From a virus: a stretch of DNA of 45,769 nucleotides. The DNA is taken from the IMG/VR virus record IMGVR_UViG_3300008108_000097, positions 1 through 45,769 of that record; one strand, 5' to 3'. The number at the start of each line of letters is the position of its first letter. Positions within the stretch are counted from its first letter, which is position 1. Made by a program: the position numbers and the translations under genes. Shown here in pieces: positions 1 through 9,427 of this stretch. The notes beneath the pieces were generated by a model. It did not search any database and had not been told where the DNA came from. It saw nothing but the letters and a program-made list of their open reading frames with translations.

Positions 1-1
1 T

Positions 2-1381
2 CCTTCTGGTTTATCCATAGGTGACTTGTGGTGGGACGACAACAACGAACAACTTTATGCATGGAATGGATCTACATTTATCCTAATAGGACCTCAAGGT
101 GTTCCAGGATTAGGTACTACTGAAATGGTATCAGATTCGGCTATTGATACAACTGGCGCAACTAGGGGAATAATTAAGGCATTTGTTAATGGTGTAGTTG
201 CATTTGTTATATCTTCTGAAACTTTTGTATTAGGAAATCAAACACCTATTACAGGCTTTGGAAGAATTAAAAAAGGTATTACACTTGCTAATACAAACAA
301 TGACGAAGGCATTACAGATGTAACGTTAAATGATGTTTTTTGGGGAACAGTTAGTTCAGCAAGAGGCTTAGTTGGTGAATCTGGACAACTATTGTCTTGG
401 GAAGACTTTTATTTAAAATCTGCTGGAAGTCTAGCTTTTGAAGAAATAGTTCGTTTTTCAGATTTTGGCTACACTGTAGGTGATGGTGCTGATTTAGAAG
501 TAAAGATAGACAGTGATGGTATTACTCCTTTAATTAGAACAATAACATCAAATACATTAAAATTTCAAACTCAAGCTAATACTCCTATTAAATTACAAGG
601 TGCTCATGTTCTTCCGGGTGTAAATAATACAACTGATCTAGGATCGTCCGGAGAACAATTTAAAAATGTATATGCTGCCCAATTTTACGGCGCAGGCACT
701 AATTTAACATCGTTAAATGCATCTGAACTTTCTACTGGAACAGTACCTACTGGTAGATTAAGTGGAACATATAATGTTAGTATATCTGGAACTGCTACTA
801 CAGCAACTACAGCTACTACAGCTACTAATGCTAATAATCTTCTTGTAGGAACAAGTTATAGGGTAGCAACTGAAACAGTTGCTTCCGGAGCTATTGTAGC
901 TAGAACAACTTCTGAAGAAGTTGTAGGGGGTATAACAATTACTCCAGGATCAGTGAAAGGAAATTATTTCGTGGGAATCGCAACATCAGCACTATTCGCC
1001 GACTTGGCGGAAAAATATTTAGCAGACCAAGAGTATGAAGTTGGTACAGTGGTTGTAGTAGGCGGCGACGCTGAAGTAACTGCTTGTTCAGCAGGAGATA
1101 GAGCATTTGGTGCAGTGTCTCAGAACCCTGCATACATGATGAACAGTGGATTAGTTGGAGGAACATATATTGCTCTTAAAGGCCGAGTTCCAGTTAAAGT
1201 AACAGGACCGGTTAAGAAAGGTGATAAGCTTATTGCAGCCGATAACGGTTGCGCCGCAGAAGCAGCATCTATTTTAAGAAACATGCCTATTAGAGCAGGA
1301 ACTTTCCCTGATACATTTGCTATTGCATTAGAAACTAATGACGACCCTGGTGTTAAGCTAGTAGAATCAATTATACTATAA
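2..1381 (+). CDS. Tail fibre / virion structural protein (5' end outside window)
   Basis: The reading frame is open through the left edge (codons for PSGLSIGD precede the first possible start, a TTG at 26), so this is the C-terminal part of a longer protein. It opens with GDLWWDDNNEQLYAW and a short collagen-like GPQGVPG, a combination seen in tail fibres of marine T4-like phages. A Ser/Thr/Gly-rich beta-type body follows, then a Thr-Ala low-complexity stretch. The last ~130 residues (from about FADLAEKYLADQEYEVG to the end) look like a compact C-terminal domain of the kind found on fibre tips or self-cleaving chaperones; I cannot show that it cleaves. The next gene starts 12 bases downstream, so the two are probably co-transcribed. 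The exact role in the particle is inferred. Confidence 0.8.
   Translation, partial: PSGLSIGDLWWDDNNEQLYAWNGSTFILIGPQGVPGLGTTEMVSDSAIDTTGATRGIIKAFVNGVVAFVISSETFVLGNQTPITGFGRIKKGITLANTNNDEGITDVTLNDVFWGTVSSARGLVGESGQLLSWEDFYLKSAGSLAFEEIVRFSDFGYTVGDGADLEVKIDSDGITPLIRTITSNTLKFQTQANTPIKLQGAHVLPGVNNTTDLGSSGEQFKNVYAAQFYGAGTNLTSLNASELSTGTVPTGRLSGTYNVSISGTATTATTATTATNANNLLVGTSYRVATETVASGAIVARTTSEEVVGGITITPGSVKGNYFVGIATSALFADLAEKYLADQEYEVGTVVVVGGDAEVTACSAGDRAFGAVSQNPAYMMNSGLVGGTYIALKGRVPVKVTGPVKKGDKLIAADNGCAAEAASILRNMPIRAGTFPDTFAIALETNDDPGVKLVESIIL
791..838 (+). repeat. Low-complexity Thr/Ala codon repeat inside the fibre gene
   Basis: Imperfect units of the type ACAGCTACT recur five to six times and encode alternating Thr and Ala followed by Asn-rich residues. 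Such stretches usually act as flexible spacers in tail fibres and can change length by slippage. Confidence 0.6.
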
Positions 1382-1393
1382 GGAGGATGTAAT

Positions 1394-2455
1394 ATGTCAA
1401 AAGGCGATAGCATTACCTCAGCTGCATATAATAATTTGCAAGCAACAACCAGTTTAGTTTTAGGTGCAAACCCTACAGGATACGGGCAATTTTTAAATAG
1501 TGCCCCAGCTCAACCTAACACTGTTGTTTCATCTACACAATGGAATAGTGTAAGAACTGACATGATAAGAGCATACATACACCAAACAAATAATACACCT
1601 GCAGTGGAAGACGTATTAGCTATTGTTAATGTTAATCCTCCTTACTTACAAACAATTGGATCTTCTACTGTTATTAGTGATGCAATTTTAACTCAGTATA
1701 CTAATTTTTCAAACTTTATTAATACTAATAAAAATCAGCATAATGCTGCTCAGTTAACTCCTAACGTAGCTATCACTTCTACCCAAAGAACTGCAAACTG
1801 GGGAGGAGCTACAGACGTTATCAGTCATACAGTAACTCTTACATTTAACGGTTATACACAAAATGGAGGTGCGTTTACTGTTACTCCTGCAGATCATGCA
1901 ACTTATTTCTTTAATACTGGTGGTTATATTCAAATTTCTGGTACCTTTGTACCTACTATTGATCCTCCAGCAGCTGGAACTAAAAATGCTATGTGGAAAG
2001 ATTTACTAAATCAGTTCCAACAAATTTATTTTGGTGCTAACAACACACAATCTTTAGGCGGCGGAAATACTAATACTGCTACTTCTACTGAAGGCGGAAC
2101 TGGTCCAACAGCTGATAGTACACTTCCTGGTACTGCTACTACAACTGGATTTTTTCAGCTTGTTACTGGATCAACTAACTACACACAAATATTTAGAACA
2201 ACTGGTCCTACAACACCTAATAACAAGTATGTAGAAAACGACTACATTATTAAAGTGCGTAGACCAACTGCTAGCACATTAGAGTTTGTAATTACATTCA
2301 GAGATGACGACGCAGGCGATCAAACTGGTATCGGCAGCGCCGTTGACGAAGAAGTAACAGGTACGTTAACTAGTCTAGTTCGATGCACAAGACCATCTGG
2401 TACTGGCGGAAACGTTGATGTTCCAGCACCTACAGGCGTTGCAACTGCTCTATAA
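1394..2455 (+). CDS. Virion structural protein, probably tail-associated
   Basis: This 353-residue protein begins MSKGDSITSAAYNNLQ, an N-terminus common to structural proteins in marine myophages, and later carries NPTGYGQ. It is rich in Thr, Asn, Gly and Ser, has few charged residues and no signal peptide, as expected for an extended beta-structured virion component. Start choice is strong: AAGGAGG lies just before ATG at 1394. It directly follows the fibre gene and is followed by a hairpin with a T-run, so it closes the structural operon. No enzymatic motif is visible. 'Virion structural' is well supported by composition, N-terminus and position; the precise part (fibre, baseplate or neck) is not resolved. 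Confidence 0.7.
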   Translation: MSKGDSITSAAYNNLQATTSLVLGANPTGYGQFLNSAPAQPNTVVSSTQWNSVRTDMIRAYIHQTNNTPAVEDVLAIVNVNPPYLQTIGSSTVISDAILTQYTNFSNFINTNKNQHNAAQLTPNVAITSTQRTANWGGATDVISHTVTLTFNGYTQNGGAFTVTPADHATYFFNTGGYIQISGTFVPTIDPPAAGTKNAMWKDLLNQFQQIYFGANNTQSLGGGNTNTATSTEGGTGPTADSTLPGTATTTGFFQLVTGSTNYTQIFRTTGPTTPNNKYVENDYIIKVRRPTASTLEFVITFRDDDAGDQTGIGSAVDEEVTGTLTSLVRCTRPSGTGGNVDVPAPTGVATAL

Positions 2456-2478
2456 CCAGTTTTACCTAAATCATTGAC

Positions 2479-2524
2479 ACTCCTAAGATAAAATAGTATA
2501 GTACTATTAACTTAGGAGTTTTTT
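2479..2524 (+). terminator. Terminator-like hairpin whose 3' arm carries the next gene's ribosome binding site
   Basis: ACTCCTAAG (2479-2487) pairs perfectly with CTTAGGAGT (2511-2519). Inside, AATAGTA (2492-2498) pairs with TACTATT (2502-2508) around a 3-nt loop. A T-run (2519-2524) follows, giving a rho-independent terminator shape, although the stem is AT-rich. The AGGAG of the right arm is also the only ribosome binding site for the GTG start at 2525, so folding would hide it. Confidence 0.65.
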
Positions 2525-2881
2525 GTGGACGAAAGAGTTCAAAAGGCATTTGATAATGCCAATTATATGGCTACGTTGGTTAGCCAAAAAAATATTTTAA
2601 ATGAAGAATTTTTACAAAGTCTTCTCTATTACGAAAATGGAGGAACTTTTACGTCTTCGAAAGAATTGATTAATTTTTCTAAAACTTTATTAGATATTGG
2701 TTATACAGAAAATGTAGTTTTAGTAGATGATAACAATACCCCTGTCAATATAGAAAATCTCAAAACTTTTTTTGATAAGGTAGTTTCAGTTTATTTTGAA
2801 TCAGCTAATGCTTATTACAACAAGCATAGTTCATTAATCAAACAGCGTAAAATAGAAAGTTTGATTGATCTTTATGACTAA
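2525..2881 (+). CDS. Hypothetical protein, first gene of the accessory island
   Basis: This is a 118-residue protein that I do not recognise. It starts with GTG, justified by AGGAG six bases upstream inside the hairpin arm. It appears all-helical by composition, with no membrane segment, signal peptide or cysteine motif. Its end overlaps the start of the next gene (ATGACTAA), which suggests translational coupling to the glycosyltransferase-like gene downstream. It may be a small helper or chaperone of the island, but nothing in the sequence shows that. Confidence 0.6.
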   Translation: MDERVQKAFDNANYMATLVSQKNILNEEFLQSLLYYENGGTFTSSKELINFSKTLLDIGYTENVVLVDDNNTPVNIENLKTFFDKVVSVYFESANAYYNKHSSLIKQRKIESLIDLYD

Positions 2882-3704
2882 AGGTGTGTTGTTATTTGCT
2901 TTAAATAATTCTGAAATTAATTATATAAAGCTAGCTGAAGATACTGCTAAAAGAGTACATAAATTTTTACAAGTGCCAGTGTCTGTAGTTACAGATGAAG
3001 AATCATCTTTGTTAATAAATGATAAATTGTTATTTGATAACATCATAATTATTGAAAATGAGAAATATCATCTTAAAAGATTTCACGACGGCGACAAAAT
3101 ATCTAAAACTCATTGGAAAAATTCTCACAGAAATGATAGTTTTGATTTGTCCCCGTACGATGAGACTCTTGTAATAGATGTTGATTATGTAATAAACTCT
3201 AATGTTCTTTCTTATTGTTGGAATCAACCTTATGACTTTTTAATATATAATAAATTTTATGATATAGGCCAAAGAAAAGACGTAAGTGAATTTACACATT
3301 TAAGTGATTATTCTATTCCATTTTACTGGGCTACTGTGTTCTTTTTTAAAAAGACTGAAGAAACAGCTCAGTTTTTTTCTTTAGTATCTCATATTAAACA
3401 GCATTGGCAATATTACAAATTTTTATTTCATCTTAATAGTTCAAGTTTTAGAAATGATTTTGCTTTTAGTATTGCAATTCATATTATGAACGGATATTCG
3501 TCTGGAGAATTTGCAAAACGTTTGCCAGGCAAATTATTTTATACTTTAGATAGAGATATTTTAGTTAAGATAAAAGATAGAGATTTTTATTTTTTAGTTG
3601 AAAATGAAAATAAAGAAAGTGATTATCTGCCTTTGAAATTTTCTAACAATGACATTCACGTAATGAACAAATATAGTTTAATAAGGATGTTAGATAATGA
3701 GTAA
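2874..3704 (+). CDS. Putative GT-A-like glycosyltransferase (paralogue of next gene)
   Basis: The 276-residue protein starts MTKGVLLFALNNSEINY and resembles the downstream gene in layout: an N-terminal beta strand, a central 'LVIDVDYV' and an aromatic-rich 'HWQYYKF' segment. VIDVDYV fits the DxD metal and sugar-nucleotide site of GT-A enzymes. The ATG at 2874 is preferred over 2865 because it overlaps the previous stop in the usual coupled way. Its stop overlaps the next start. The predicted role is transfer of a sugar from a nucleotide donor; donor and acceptor are unknown. The fold is inferred from the motif and from similarity to the neighbour. Confidence 0.55.
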   Translation: MTKGVLLFALNNSEINYIKLAEDTAKRVHKFLQVPVSVVTDEESSLLINDKLLFDNIIIIENEKYHLKRFHDGDKISKTHWKNSHRNDSFDLSPYDETLVIDVDYVINSNVLSYCWNQPYDFLIYNKFYDIGQRKDVSEFTHLSDYSIPFYWATVFFFKKTEETAQFFSLVSHIKQHWQYYKFLFHLNSSSFRNDFAFSIAIHIMNGYSSGEFAKRLPGKLFYTLDRDILVKIKDRDFYFLVENENKESDYLPLKFSNNDIHVMNKYSLIRMLDNE

Positions 3705-4530
3705 AGGTCATGTATTTTTAGCGCAAAATTCTGACGTAGATTATGTTGAGCAAGCCTATGCACTAGCGTTGTCTATTAAAATACATAATCAAGAAAACAA
3801 AACTTGTCTTATTACTAACGACTCAGTTCCAGAAAAATACAGATATGTATTTGATCACATAGTTCCGATTCCATGGAAAGATTCAGCTGCATCTACTCAA
3901 TGGAAAATTGAAAACAGATGGAAGATAATCTATGCAACTCCATTTGAAGAAAATATTGTATATGATGTTGATATGTTGTTATTAGAAAGTAATGACCATT
4001 GGTGGGATTATTTCGAAAACAAAGATTTATGTTTTACTACTCATGTTCGTGATTATAGAGGTAATGTTGTTAACAGCAATTATTACAGAAAATCATTCAC
4101 ACGTAACGGATTAGATAATATTTACACAGGAGCATTTTATTTTAGAAAAGTAAATACTGCTTATGAATTTTTCAAATGGCTTGAAATTATTGTAGTACAT
4201 TGGCAAAAATTTTATAGAATTCATTTAAAAAATCATGCCCAATCTTTTTGTAGCATTGATCTTAGCGCCGCGTTAGCTCTTAGATTTATGGGTACACATG
4301 TAGATAAAGGAGGAATTCCTTCTTTTATTCATATGAAACCAGGTGTGCAAGGATGGAAAAATATTCCATCTAAATGGACAAATGTATTGAACAGTTTTTT
4401 AGATGATGAATTAAATTTAAAAGTGGGAAATTTTCAACAATCTGGATTGTTGCATTATGTAGAAGAAGGTTTCTTAACTGAAAATTTTATTAAAAAATTA
4501 GAAAGTGCTTATGCAAGAAGATATAGTTAA
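3697..4530 (+). CDS. Putative GT-A-like glycosyltransferase
   Basis: The 277-residue protein begins MSKGHVFLAQNSDVDYVEQA, followed by an N-terminal Rossmann-like pattern (ALALSIKIHNQ, then TCLITND) typical of GT8/GT-A transferases. The DxD candidate is NIVYDVDMLLLE near residue 90. The sequence FFKWLEIIVVHWQKFYR corresponds to a similar segment in the preceding gene, so the two are tandem duplicates that have diverged. It overlaps the previous gene by 8 bases. It probably acts in the cytoplasm on a nucleotide-sugar donor. A specific family number cannot be assigned from sequence reading alone. Confidence 0.6.
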   Translation: MSKGHVFLAQNSDVDYVEQAYALALSIKIHNQENKTCLITNDSVPEKYRYVFDHIVPIPWKDSAASTQWKIENRWKIIYATPFEENIVYDVDMLLLESNDHWWDYFENKDLCFTTHVRDYRGNVVNSNYYRKSFTRNGLDNIYTGAFYFRKVNTAYEFFKWLEIIVVHWQKFYRIHLKNHAQSFCSIDLSAALALRFMGTHVDKGGIPSFIHMKPGVQGWKNIPSKWTNVLNSFLDDELNLKVGNFQQSGLLHYVEEGFLTENFIKKLESAYARRYS

Positions 4531-5101
4531 ACCTTTCATAGAAGCCTATGAAGTAAAAAGTTTTTTTGTACATTATGATAATGACGGTAAAGTTTATTTG
4601 GCTAGTAATGTTAAAGATGAAAGTTTAAATAATTTTGAAATTAGCATACATTTAATTCCAAATTTTATTCGAGGCATTAAAGATTGTACAAAATACAAAA
4701 TTGACTATTTCTTTAATATTAGTGCAGGACTTATTTCAGACACAGAGGAACAAGAAGATCTTATAAAAACTGATTATATTCTGTATGAAATTCCAAAAAA
4801 AGATTTAACAAATTGTGATGTAATTTTTGAATATAACATACAAGAAAAAGTTTGGATTGCAACTACAACGTCTCAAGCAACAGATAGATTAACTATTGTA
4901 TCTACCGTTCCTTTTTATATTTGTAAAAAAGACAACCCGTGTTTTTTGATAGCAGAATATATAGCAAGTGCAACTGACTTGATTAACGGACCAGTATCGT
5001 TCGAGTTTACTTCTAATATGGAACTAGATTTTTCAAATATTTCAGTGTATACTATTAAAAAGTTTAGAGACTATTGTGTTAAGGAAAAATATGTCCAGTA
5101 A
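4511..5101 (+). CDS. Hypothetical protein of the glycan island
   Basis: This is a 196-residue protein with no motif I recognise. The pattern of short hydrophobic strands (SFFVHYD, FEISIHLIPNF, VIFEYNIQEKVWIATT, VSFEFTSNMELDFS) suggests a beta-sandwich or immunoglobulin-like fold, so a binding or structural role fits better than catalysis. ATG at 4511 is preferred to the GTG at 4505. It overlaps the genes on both sides (20 bases upstream, 11 bases downstream), which points to coupled expression with the glycosyltransferases. Confidence 0.55.
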   Translation: MQEDIVKPFIEAYEVKSFFVHYDNDGKVYLASNVKDESLNNFEISIHLIPNFIRGIKDCTKYKIDYFFNISAGLISDTEEQEDLIKTDYILYEIPKKDLTNCDVIFEYNIQEKVWIATTTSQATDRLTIVSTVPFYICKKDNPCFLIAEYIASATDLINGPVSFEFTSNMELDFSNISVYTIKKFRDYCVKEKYVQ

Positions 5102-5981
5102 GATTAAAGTTGTTGATCAAGATATTGTATTTTTAAGTTATGATGAGCCTAATGCAGAAAAAAATTATGCAGACTTGGTAAAAAAAGTACCGTGGGCTAA
5201 ACGTGTTCACGGAGTTAAAGGCAGTGATGCGGCACATAAAGCCTGTGCTGCAAAAAGCGAAACTGAATATTTTGTTACAGTTGACGCAGACAATATTGTT
5301 GACCCTAAGTTTTTTCAAGTCGAAATAGACTTAGAAGAACTAGGACTGACTGAAAATCATGTATTCAGTTGGTGCGGCAAAGTACACGTCAATCATCTAA
5401 TGTATGGAAATGGCGGCCTCAAGTTATGGACTCGAAAATTTGTTAATGAAATGAAGACTCACGAAAACTCAGATCCTAATGATCATAAAGGACTAGTTGA
5501 GTTTTGTTTTGATAACAGATATTATCAGTTTAACGAAAACTACAGTGAGAGTTTTACAAACGCAACTCCATTTCAAGCATGGCGTGCAGGATTTCGTGAA
5601 GGCGTAAAAATGAGTTTAAACGAAGGCGCTAAAGCTGATGATATCAAACGTGTTTGGTGGCAAAATTATCAACGTTTGTTAATATGGTGTAACGTTGGTG
5701 CTGATGTAGAGAACGGTATCTGGAGTATGCTAGGAGCCAGAGAAGGCTGCTATATGACAAACTGTACAGATTGGGATTATGCTAATGTTAGAGATTTTGA
5801 CTATCTTACAAATTATTGGAAAGAAAAACATGAAGATAAAACAGATCCTGATGACTACAGTGTCTGGTTAAGCAGTCAGCTTAAAACTGAATTAGATTTA
5901 GAAATATCAAATATTGACAAGGAAGGTTCTAAATTTTTTAAAAGAGTTTATACCAACACGGATAGAATTCTAAAAAGATGA
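5091..5981 (+). CDS. Phage GT2-like glycosyltransferase with intact DxD
   Basis: The 296-residue protein reads DIVFLSYDEPNAEKNY near its start, then AKRVHGVKGSDAAHKAC, then YFVTVDADNIVDPKFF. This order (N-terminal strand, VHGVKG motif, DxD at about residues 65-67) is shared with the C-terminal domain of the gene at 21190-22158, so the two belong to one phage glycosyltransferase family. The start at 5091 has AAGGA spaced correctly upstream; an upstream in-frame ATG at 5076 lacks this. The stop overlaps the following radical SAM gene by four bases. The acceptor is unknown. The family assignment rests on the two paralogues in this window and the GT-A-type DxD. Confidence 0.65.
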   Translation: MSSKIKVVDQDIVFLSYDEPNAEKNYADLVKKVPWAKRVHGVKGSDAAHKACAAKSETEYFVTVDADNIVDPKFFQVEIDLEELGLTENHVFSWCGKVHVNHLMYGNGGLKLWTRKFVNEMKTHENSDPNDHKGLVEFCFDNRYYQFNENYSESFTNATPFQAWRAGFREGVKMSLNEGAKADDIKRVWWQNYQRLLIWCNVGADVENGIWSMLGAREGCYMTNCTDWDYANVRDFDYLTNYWKEKHEDKTDPDDYSVWLSSQLKTELDLEISNIDKEGSKFFKRVYTNTDRILKR

Positions 5982-7312
5982 AAGATAAAATTAATGAGTT
6001 TAGAAACAAACTAAACTTTATTAGTCCTAGTTTCTGTGTTGCTAAATGGAAGCAAGTAACAATACATTTAGCAACTGGTCAAACTCATAGTTGTCATCAT
6101 CCTGTAGCTCATAAAATTCCTCTAAATGAAATTGCTGTAAATGTAAGTGCATTGCATAATACATCTTTTAAAAAGCAACAGCAATTAGCAATGATTGATG
6201 GCATTAGACCAGCTGAATGCGATTACTGCTGGAAGGTTGAAGATACCTCCTTAGATGTGTACAGCGATCGTATAATGAAAAGTGTAGACAGTTGGGCTAT
6301 CAATCATATTGATTCTATTGTTGCAAATCCTTTAGGAAATCATAATCCTAGTTATTTAGAAGTCAGTTTCAGCAACACTTGTAATTTTAAATGCAGCTAT
6401 TGCAGTCCTGAAGCAAGTTCAAAATGGACTGAAGAAATTAAACAACATGGCGCTTATCCTACCAGTACAAATTTTAACAATTTAGAATGGTTAAAGAGTC
6501 AGGACAAATTGCCAGTATCAGAATCTGAGTACAATCCTTATGTTGAAGCTTTTTGGGAATGGTGGCCTACACTATATCCTAGCTTAGAAGTTTTACGTAT
6601 TACTGGCGGCGAACCTTTGTTAACTAAAAACACATTTAAAGTTTTAGACTACATTATACAAAATCCTAGACCAAATTTAGAACTTAATATTAATAGTAAC
6701 TTAGGTGTACCCTCTAAAATTTTTAATCAGTTTATTGATAAGATAAAATTCATTCAAGAAAATAATTTAATAAAATCTTTTAAACTTTACACTAGTGCAG
6801 AGGCACACGGTGCTAACGCAGAATATATTAGATTTGGACTTAATTATCAAGAGTGGAAAGAAAATTGTAATAAATTTTTAAAAGAAGTACCAAATGGTAA
6901 GCTCACTGTAATGTCAACGTACAATGCATTAAGCGTTACAAGTTACTTAGATTTCTTAAAAGATTGGATAGATTTAAGAAGCCAGCATAACAAGAAAAAT
7001 CTAAGTTTAGATATCTCTTATCTTAGATGGCCTCCTCATCAAAATATATTCATCCTGGATCAATCTTTTATTAAATACTTTGATAATCAATTAAGCTACA
7101 TAAAGTCTGGAGAGTTTTTTGATCATGAAATTCATAGATTTGAAAGAATTTATAAATTATTTGAAAATCATGTAAAAAACAATCAATCTAAAATACAAGA
7201 CCAAAAAGATTTTGCAGCATTTGTTATAGAACATGATAAAAGGAGAGGCACAAGTTTTCAAAATACATTCCCTGAAATGAATGAATTTTTGCAAAAATGT
7301 AAACAGCTATGA
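5978..7312 (+). CDS. Radical SAM enzyme with N-terminal twitch-like cysteine cluster (copy 1)
   Basis: The 444-residue protein has the radical SAM motif CNFKCSYC at residues 135-142 and ITGGEPLL near 208-215, the SAM-binding GGEP loop. Before the core are four conserved cysteines (20, 39, 81, 84) in the contexts FCVAKW, HSCHHP and CDYCW. These are suited to bind an auxiliary Fe-S cluster, and this module normally lies after the core. I recall a family described as 'twitch domain-containing radical SAM protein' with an N-terminal twitch. The reaction is unknown; sugar or peptide tailoring is plausible from context. It overlaps neighbours on both sides by four bases. Paralogues lie at 7309 and 14912. 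Confidence 0.8.
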   Translation: MKDKINEFRNKLNFISPSFCVAKWKQVTIHLATGQTHSCHHPVAHKIPLNEIAVNVSALHNTSFKKQQQLAMIDGIRPAECDYCWKVEDTSLDVYSDRIMKSVDSWAINHIDSIVANPLGNHNPSYLEVSFSNTCNFKCSYCSPEASSKWTEEIKQHGAYPTSTNFNNLEWLKSQDKLPVSESEYNPYVEAFWEWWPTLYPSLEVLRITGGEPLLTKNTFKVLDYIIQNPRPNLELNINSNLGVPSKIFNQFIDKIKFIQENNLIKSFKLYTSAEAHGANAEYIRFGLNYQEWKENCNKFLKEVPNGKLTVMSTYNALSVTSYLDFLKDWIDLRSQHNKKNLSLDISYLRWPPHQNIFILDQSFIKYFDNQLSYIKSGEFFDHEIHRFERIYKLFENHVKNNQSKIQDQKDFAAFVIEHDKRRGTSFQNTFPEMNEFLQKCKQL

Positions 7313-8694
7313 GTCGAGAAACAGACAAAATTAGAAAAGTTATAGAAATAACAAATGAAATTAGTCCTACATTTTGTTTGGCTAAATGGCATCATGTAAC
7401 TATGTATATGCACATGGGACAAACGCACAGTTGCTATCATCCTGCACCTCATGATATTCCGTTAATTGAATTAAAAACTAATCCCAGCGCATTGCACAAC
7501 ACTATTCAAAAGAAAAAAGAACGTGCTGAAATGCTAGTAGGAGAAAAACCAAAAGGTTGTCAGTACTGTTGGAATGTGGAAAACTTAGGTGGTGATCATA
7601 TCAGTGATAGGCACATTCGTAATGCAGCATTGTATCGACCTGAAATGGTAGACGAAATAACATCAAACAGATGGGATCTTAATGTAAATCCAGACTACAT
7701 TGAAATTAGTTTTAGTAACGAATGTAACTTTAAGTGCGGTTATTGTCATCCTAAACACTCTAGTAGTTACTACAGCGAAATCAAACAGCATGGTCCTTAC
7801 CCTAAAGTAAAAAATCACGGCAACAGTATTGAATGGTTCAAAGTTCAACAAGAAGAAGATAATCCGTGGATTGAAGCTTGGTGGAAATGGTGGCCAGAAA
7901 TGTCTAAGACATTAAACATTCTTCGCATCACCGGCGGAGAACCGTTAATGCATAAAAGTACTTGGAGATTATTTGACACACTTCGTGAAGAACCTAAACC
8001 TCATTTAGAACTTAATATTAATAGTAACCTTGGTGTAAAAACAGCAATGGTTGAAAAGTTAGCTGACAATGTAAATGATTTATTATCTAACAATAAGATA
8101 AAAGAATTTAAAGTTTTTTCAAGTATGGACACTTGGGGTAAACGTGCTGAGTATCTACGTACAGGTCTTGATTTAGAATTATGGGAAAAGAACTTAGATC
8201 TGTTTATTAGAAAAACAGCAAGGCCTGTAACTTTTATGTGTACCTTTAATATATTAAGTGTAACCAGTTACGTTTCTTTTTTAGAAAAAGTTTTAGAATG
8301 GCGATCAAAATACAAAGACATTTACGATAGTTCTAAAACTAGAAAGATTATTTTTGATATTCCTTATCTAAAAGAACCATTACAATATGACATGCTTATT
8401 TTACCTAAGGAAGAATATCTTCCTTATTTTGATAAAATTTTAAATTTTGTTAAAGACAACTTAGATGAAAATGATTCTACTAAGTTTAGCGATTTAGAAT
8501 ATGAAAGATTCAGACGTGTAAGAGATTACTTTGCTACTAAAACATATTCAGAAGAAAGAATACTAGAAGGTAGAAAAGATTTTTACAACTGGTTTACGGA
8601 ATATGACAAACGAAGAGATGTAAATTTCTTAGAGACTTTTCCTGAAATGACTACATTTTTTGAAGAGTGCCAACAACTGAATAATAAGGAGTAA
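7309..8694 (+). CDS. Radical SAM enzyme with N-terminal twitch-like cysteine cluster (copy 2)
   Basis: The 461-residue paralogue immediately follows copy 1. Auxiliary-cluster cysteines are at 23, 42, 84 and 87 (FCLAKWHHV, HSCYHP, CQYCW). The radical SAM motif CNFKCGYCHP is at 139-146, and RITGGEPLM follows about 90 residues later. The C-terminal pattern (DKRR near the end, then a TFPEM segment) matches copy 1, so the similarity is end to end, not just in the core. The region between the GGEP loop and the C-terminus differs most, suggesting different substrates. It starts in an ATGA overlap with copy 1 and ends one base before the 2OG oxygenase. Confidence 0.8.
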   Translation: MSRETDKIRKVIEITNEISPTFCLAKWHHVTMYMHMGQTHSCYHPAPHDIPLIELKTNPSALHNTIQKKKERAEMLVGEKPKGCQYCWNVENLGGDHISDRHIRNAALYRPEMVDEITSNRWDLNVNPDYIEISFSNECNFKCGYCHPKHSSSYYSEIKQHGPYPKVKNHGNSIEWFKVQQEEDNPWIEAWWKWWPEMSKTLNILRITGGEPLMHKSTWRLFDTLREEPKPHLELNINSNLGVKTAMVEKLADNVNDLLSNNKIKEFKVFSSMDTWGKRAEYLRTGLDLELWEKNLDLFIRKTARPVTFMCTFNILSVTSYVSFLEKVLEWRSKYKDIYDSSKTRKIIFDIPYLKEPLQYDMLILPKEEYLPYFDKILNFVKDNLDENDSTKFSDLEYERFRRVRDYFATKTYSEERILEGRKDFYNWFTEYDKRRDVNFLETFPEMTTFFEECQQLNNKE

Positions 8695-8695
8695 T

Positions 8696-9427
8696 ATGGA
8701 AAAGTTAACAGATATGTTTGAAAAAAATGTTTTTCAAACAACTAGCGATTACACAACGGCACAACCAGGGCCGATGGGAGTAGTTGATAATTTTCTACCT
8801 AAAGATGTAGCCCTATCATTATACAATGAAATGTTTGCTATTCCTGATGAGCATTGGAGAATTTTTAATAGGAACGGAAGTCACATGATGGAGTTAAACA
8901 AACTTAATTTAGCTCCTCTTGCATTTAATCTTGTAAACTATTTGCATAGCTCTCAAGTATTAAAACAACTATCTGATCTAACCGGTATTCCTAATCTTAT
9001 TCCTGATCCACATTTAATTGGTGCAGGATATAGTAAATCATTCCCTGGAGATGTACTTAATCTTCATACTGATTTCAACTGGAATGACAGTTTAAAACTG
9101 CACAGAGCACTTTCTTTGATTATATATCTAACTCCCAATTGGAACCCTGAATGGAACGGGGGATTAGATTTTTATGATGACAAAAGACAAGCGCCTGTTA
9201 CACATGTTGACTGTCTATTTAATAGATGTTTAATATGGAACTATCATAAGTACGGATGGCACGGACATCTTAAGCCATTGGCGTGCCCAGTAGAAACCCC
9301 AAGAACAACTTTTAGATTATTTTACTACACAAGTAATTCTACATACAAACAAGATGATCCTCCTCATAGAAGCCAATATTGGATAGATGATAACGGATTA
9401 CCTACAGATAACAGAAACCAATTATGA
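8696..9427 (+). CDS. 2-oxoglutarate/Fe(II)-dependent oxygenase, prolyl 4-hydroxylase type
   Basis: The 243-residue enzyme shows the metal-binding triad and co-substrate residue expected of this family: LHTDFNW (His124, Asp126), GWHGHLKPL (His near 189) and TPRTTFRLFYYT (Arg near 203 for 2-oxoglutarate). GGLDFYDD between them is the usual turn before the second His. It would use O2 and 2-oxoglutarate to hydroxylate a substrate. Neighbours suggest a sugar, lipid or fibre-protein side chain, but the substrate cannot be read from the sequence. AAGGAG precedes ATG at 8696, and the stop overlaps the next start. Confidence 0.8.
   Translation: MEKLTDMFEKNVFQTTSDYTTAQPGPMGVVDNFLPKDVALSLYNEMFAIPDEHWRIFNRNGSHMMELNKLNLAPLAFNLVNYLHSSQVLKQLSDLTGIPNLIPDPHLIGAGYSKSFPGDVLNLHTDFNWNDSLKLHRALSLIIYLTPNWNPEWNGGLDFYDDKRQAPVTHVDCLFNRCLIWNYHKYGWHGHLKPLACPVETPRTTFRLFYYTSNSTYKQDDPPHRSQYWIDDNGLPTDNRNQL

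Noticed and set aside
1120-1413. Minus-strand frame antisense to the fibre gene
   Set aside because: It is opposite a well-supported structural gene, with no start signal.
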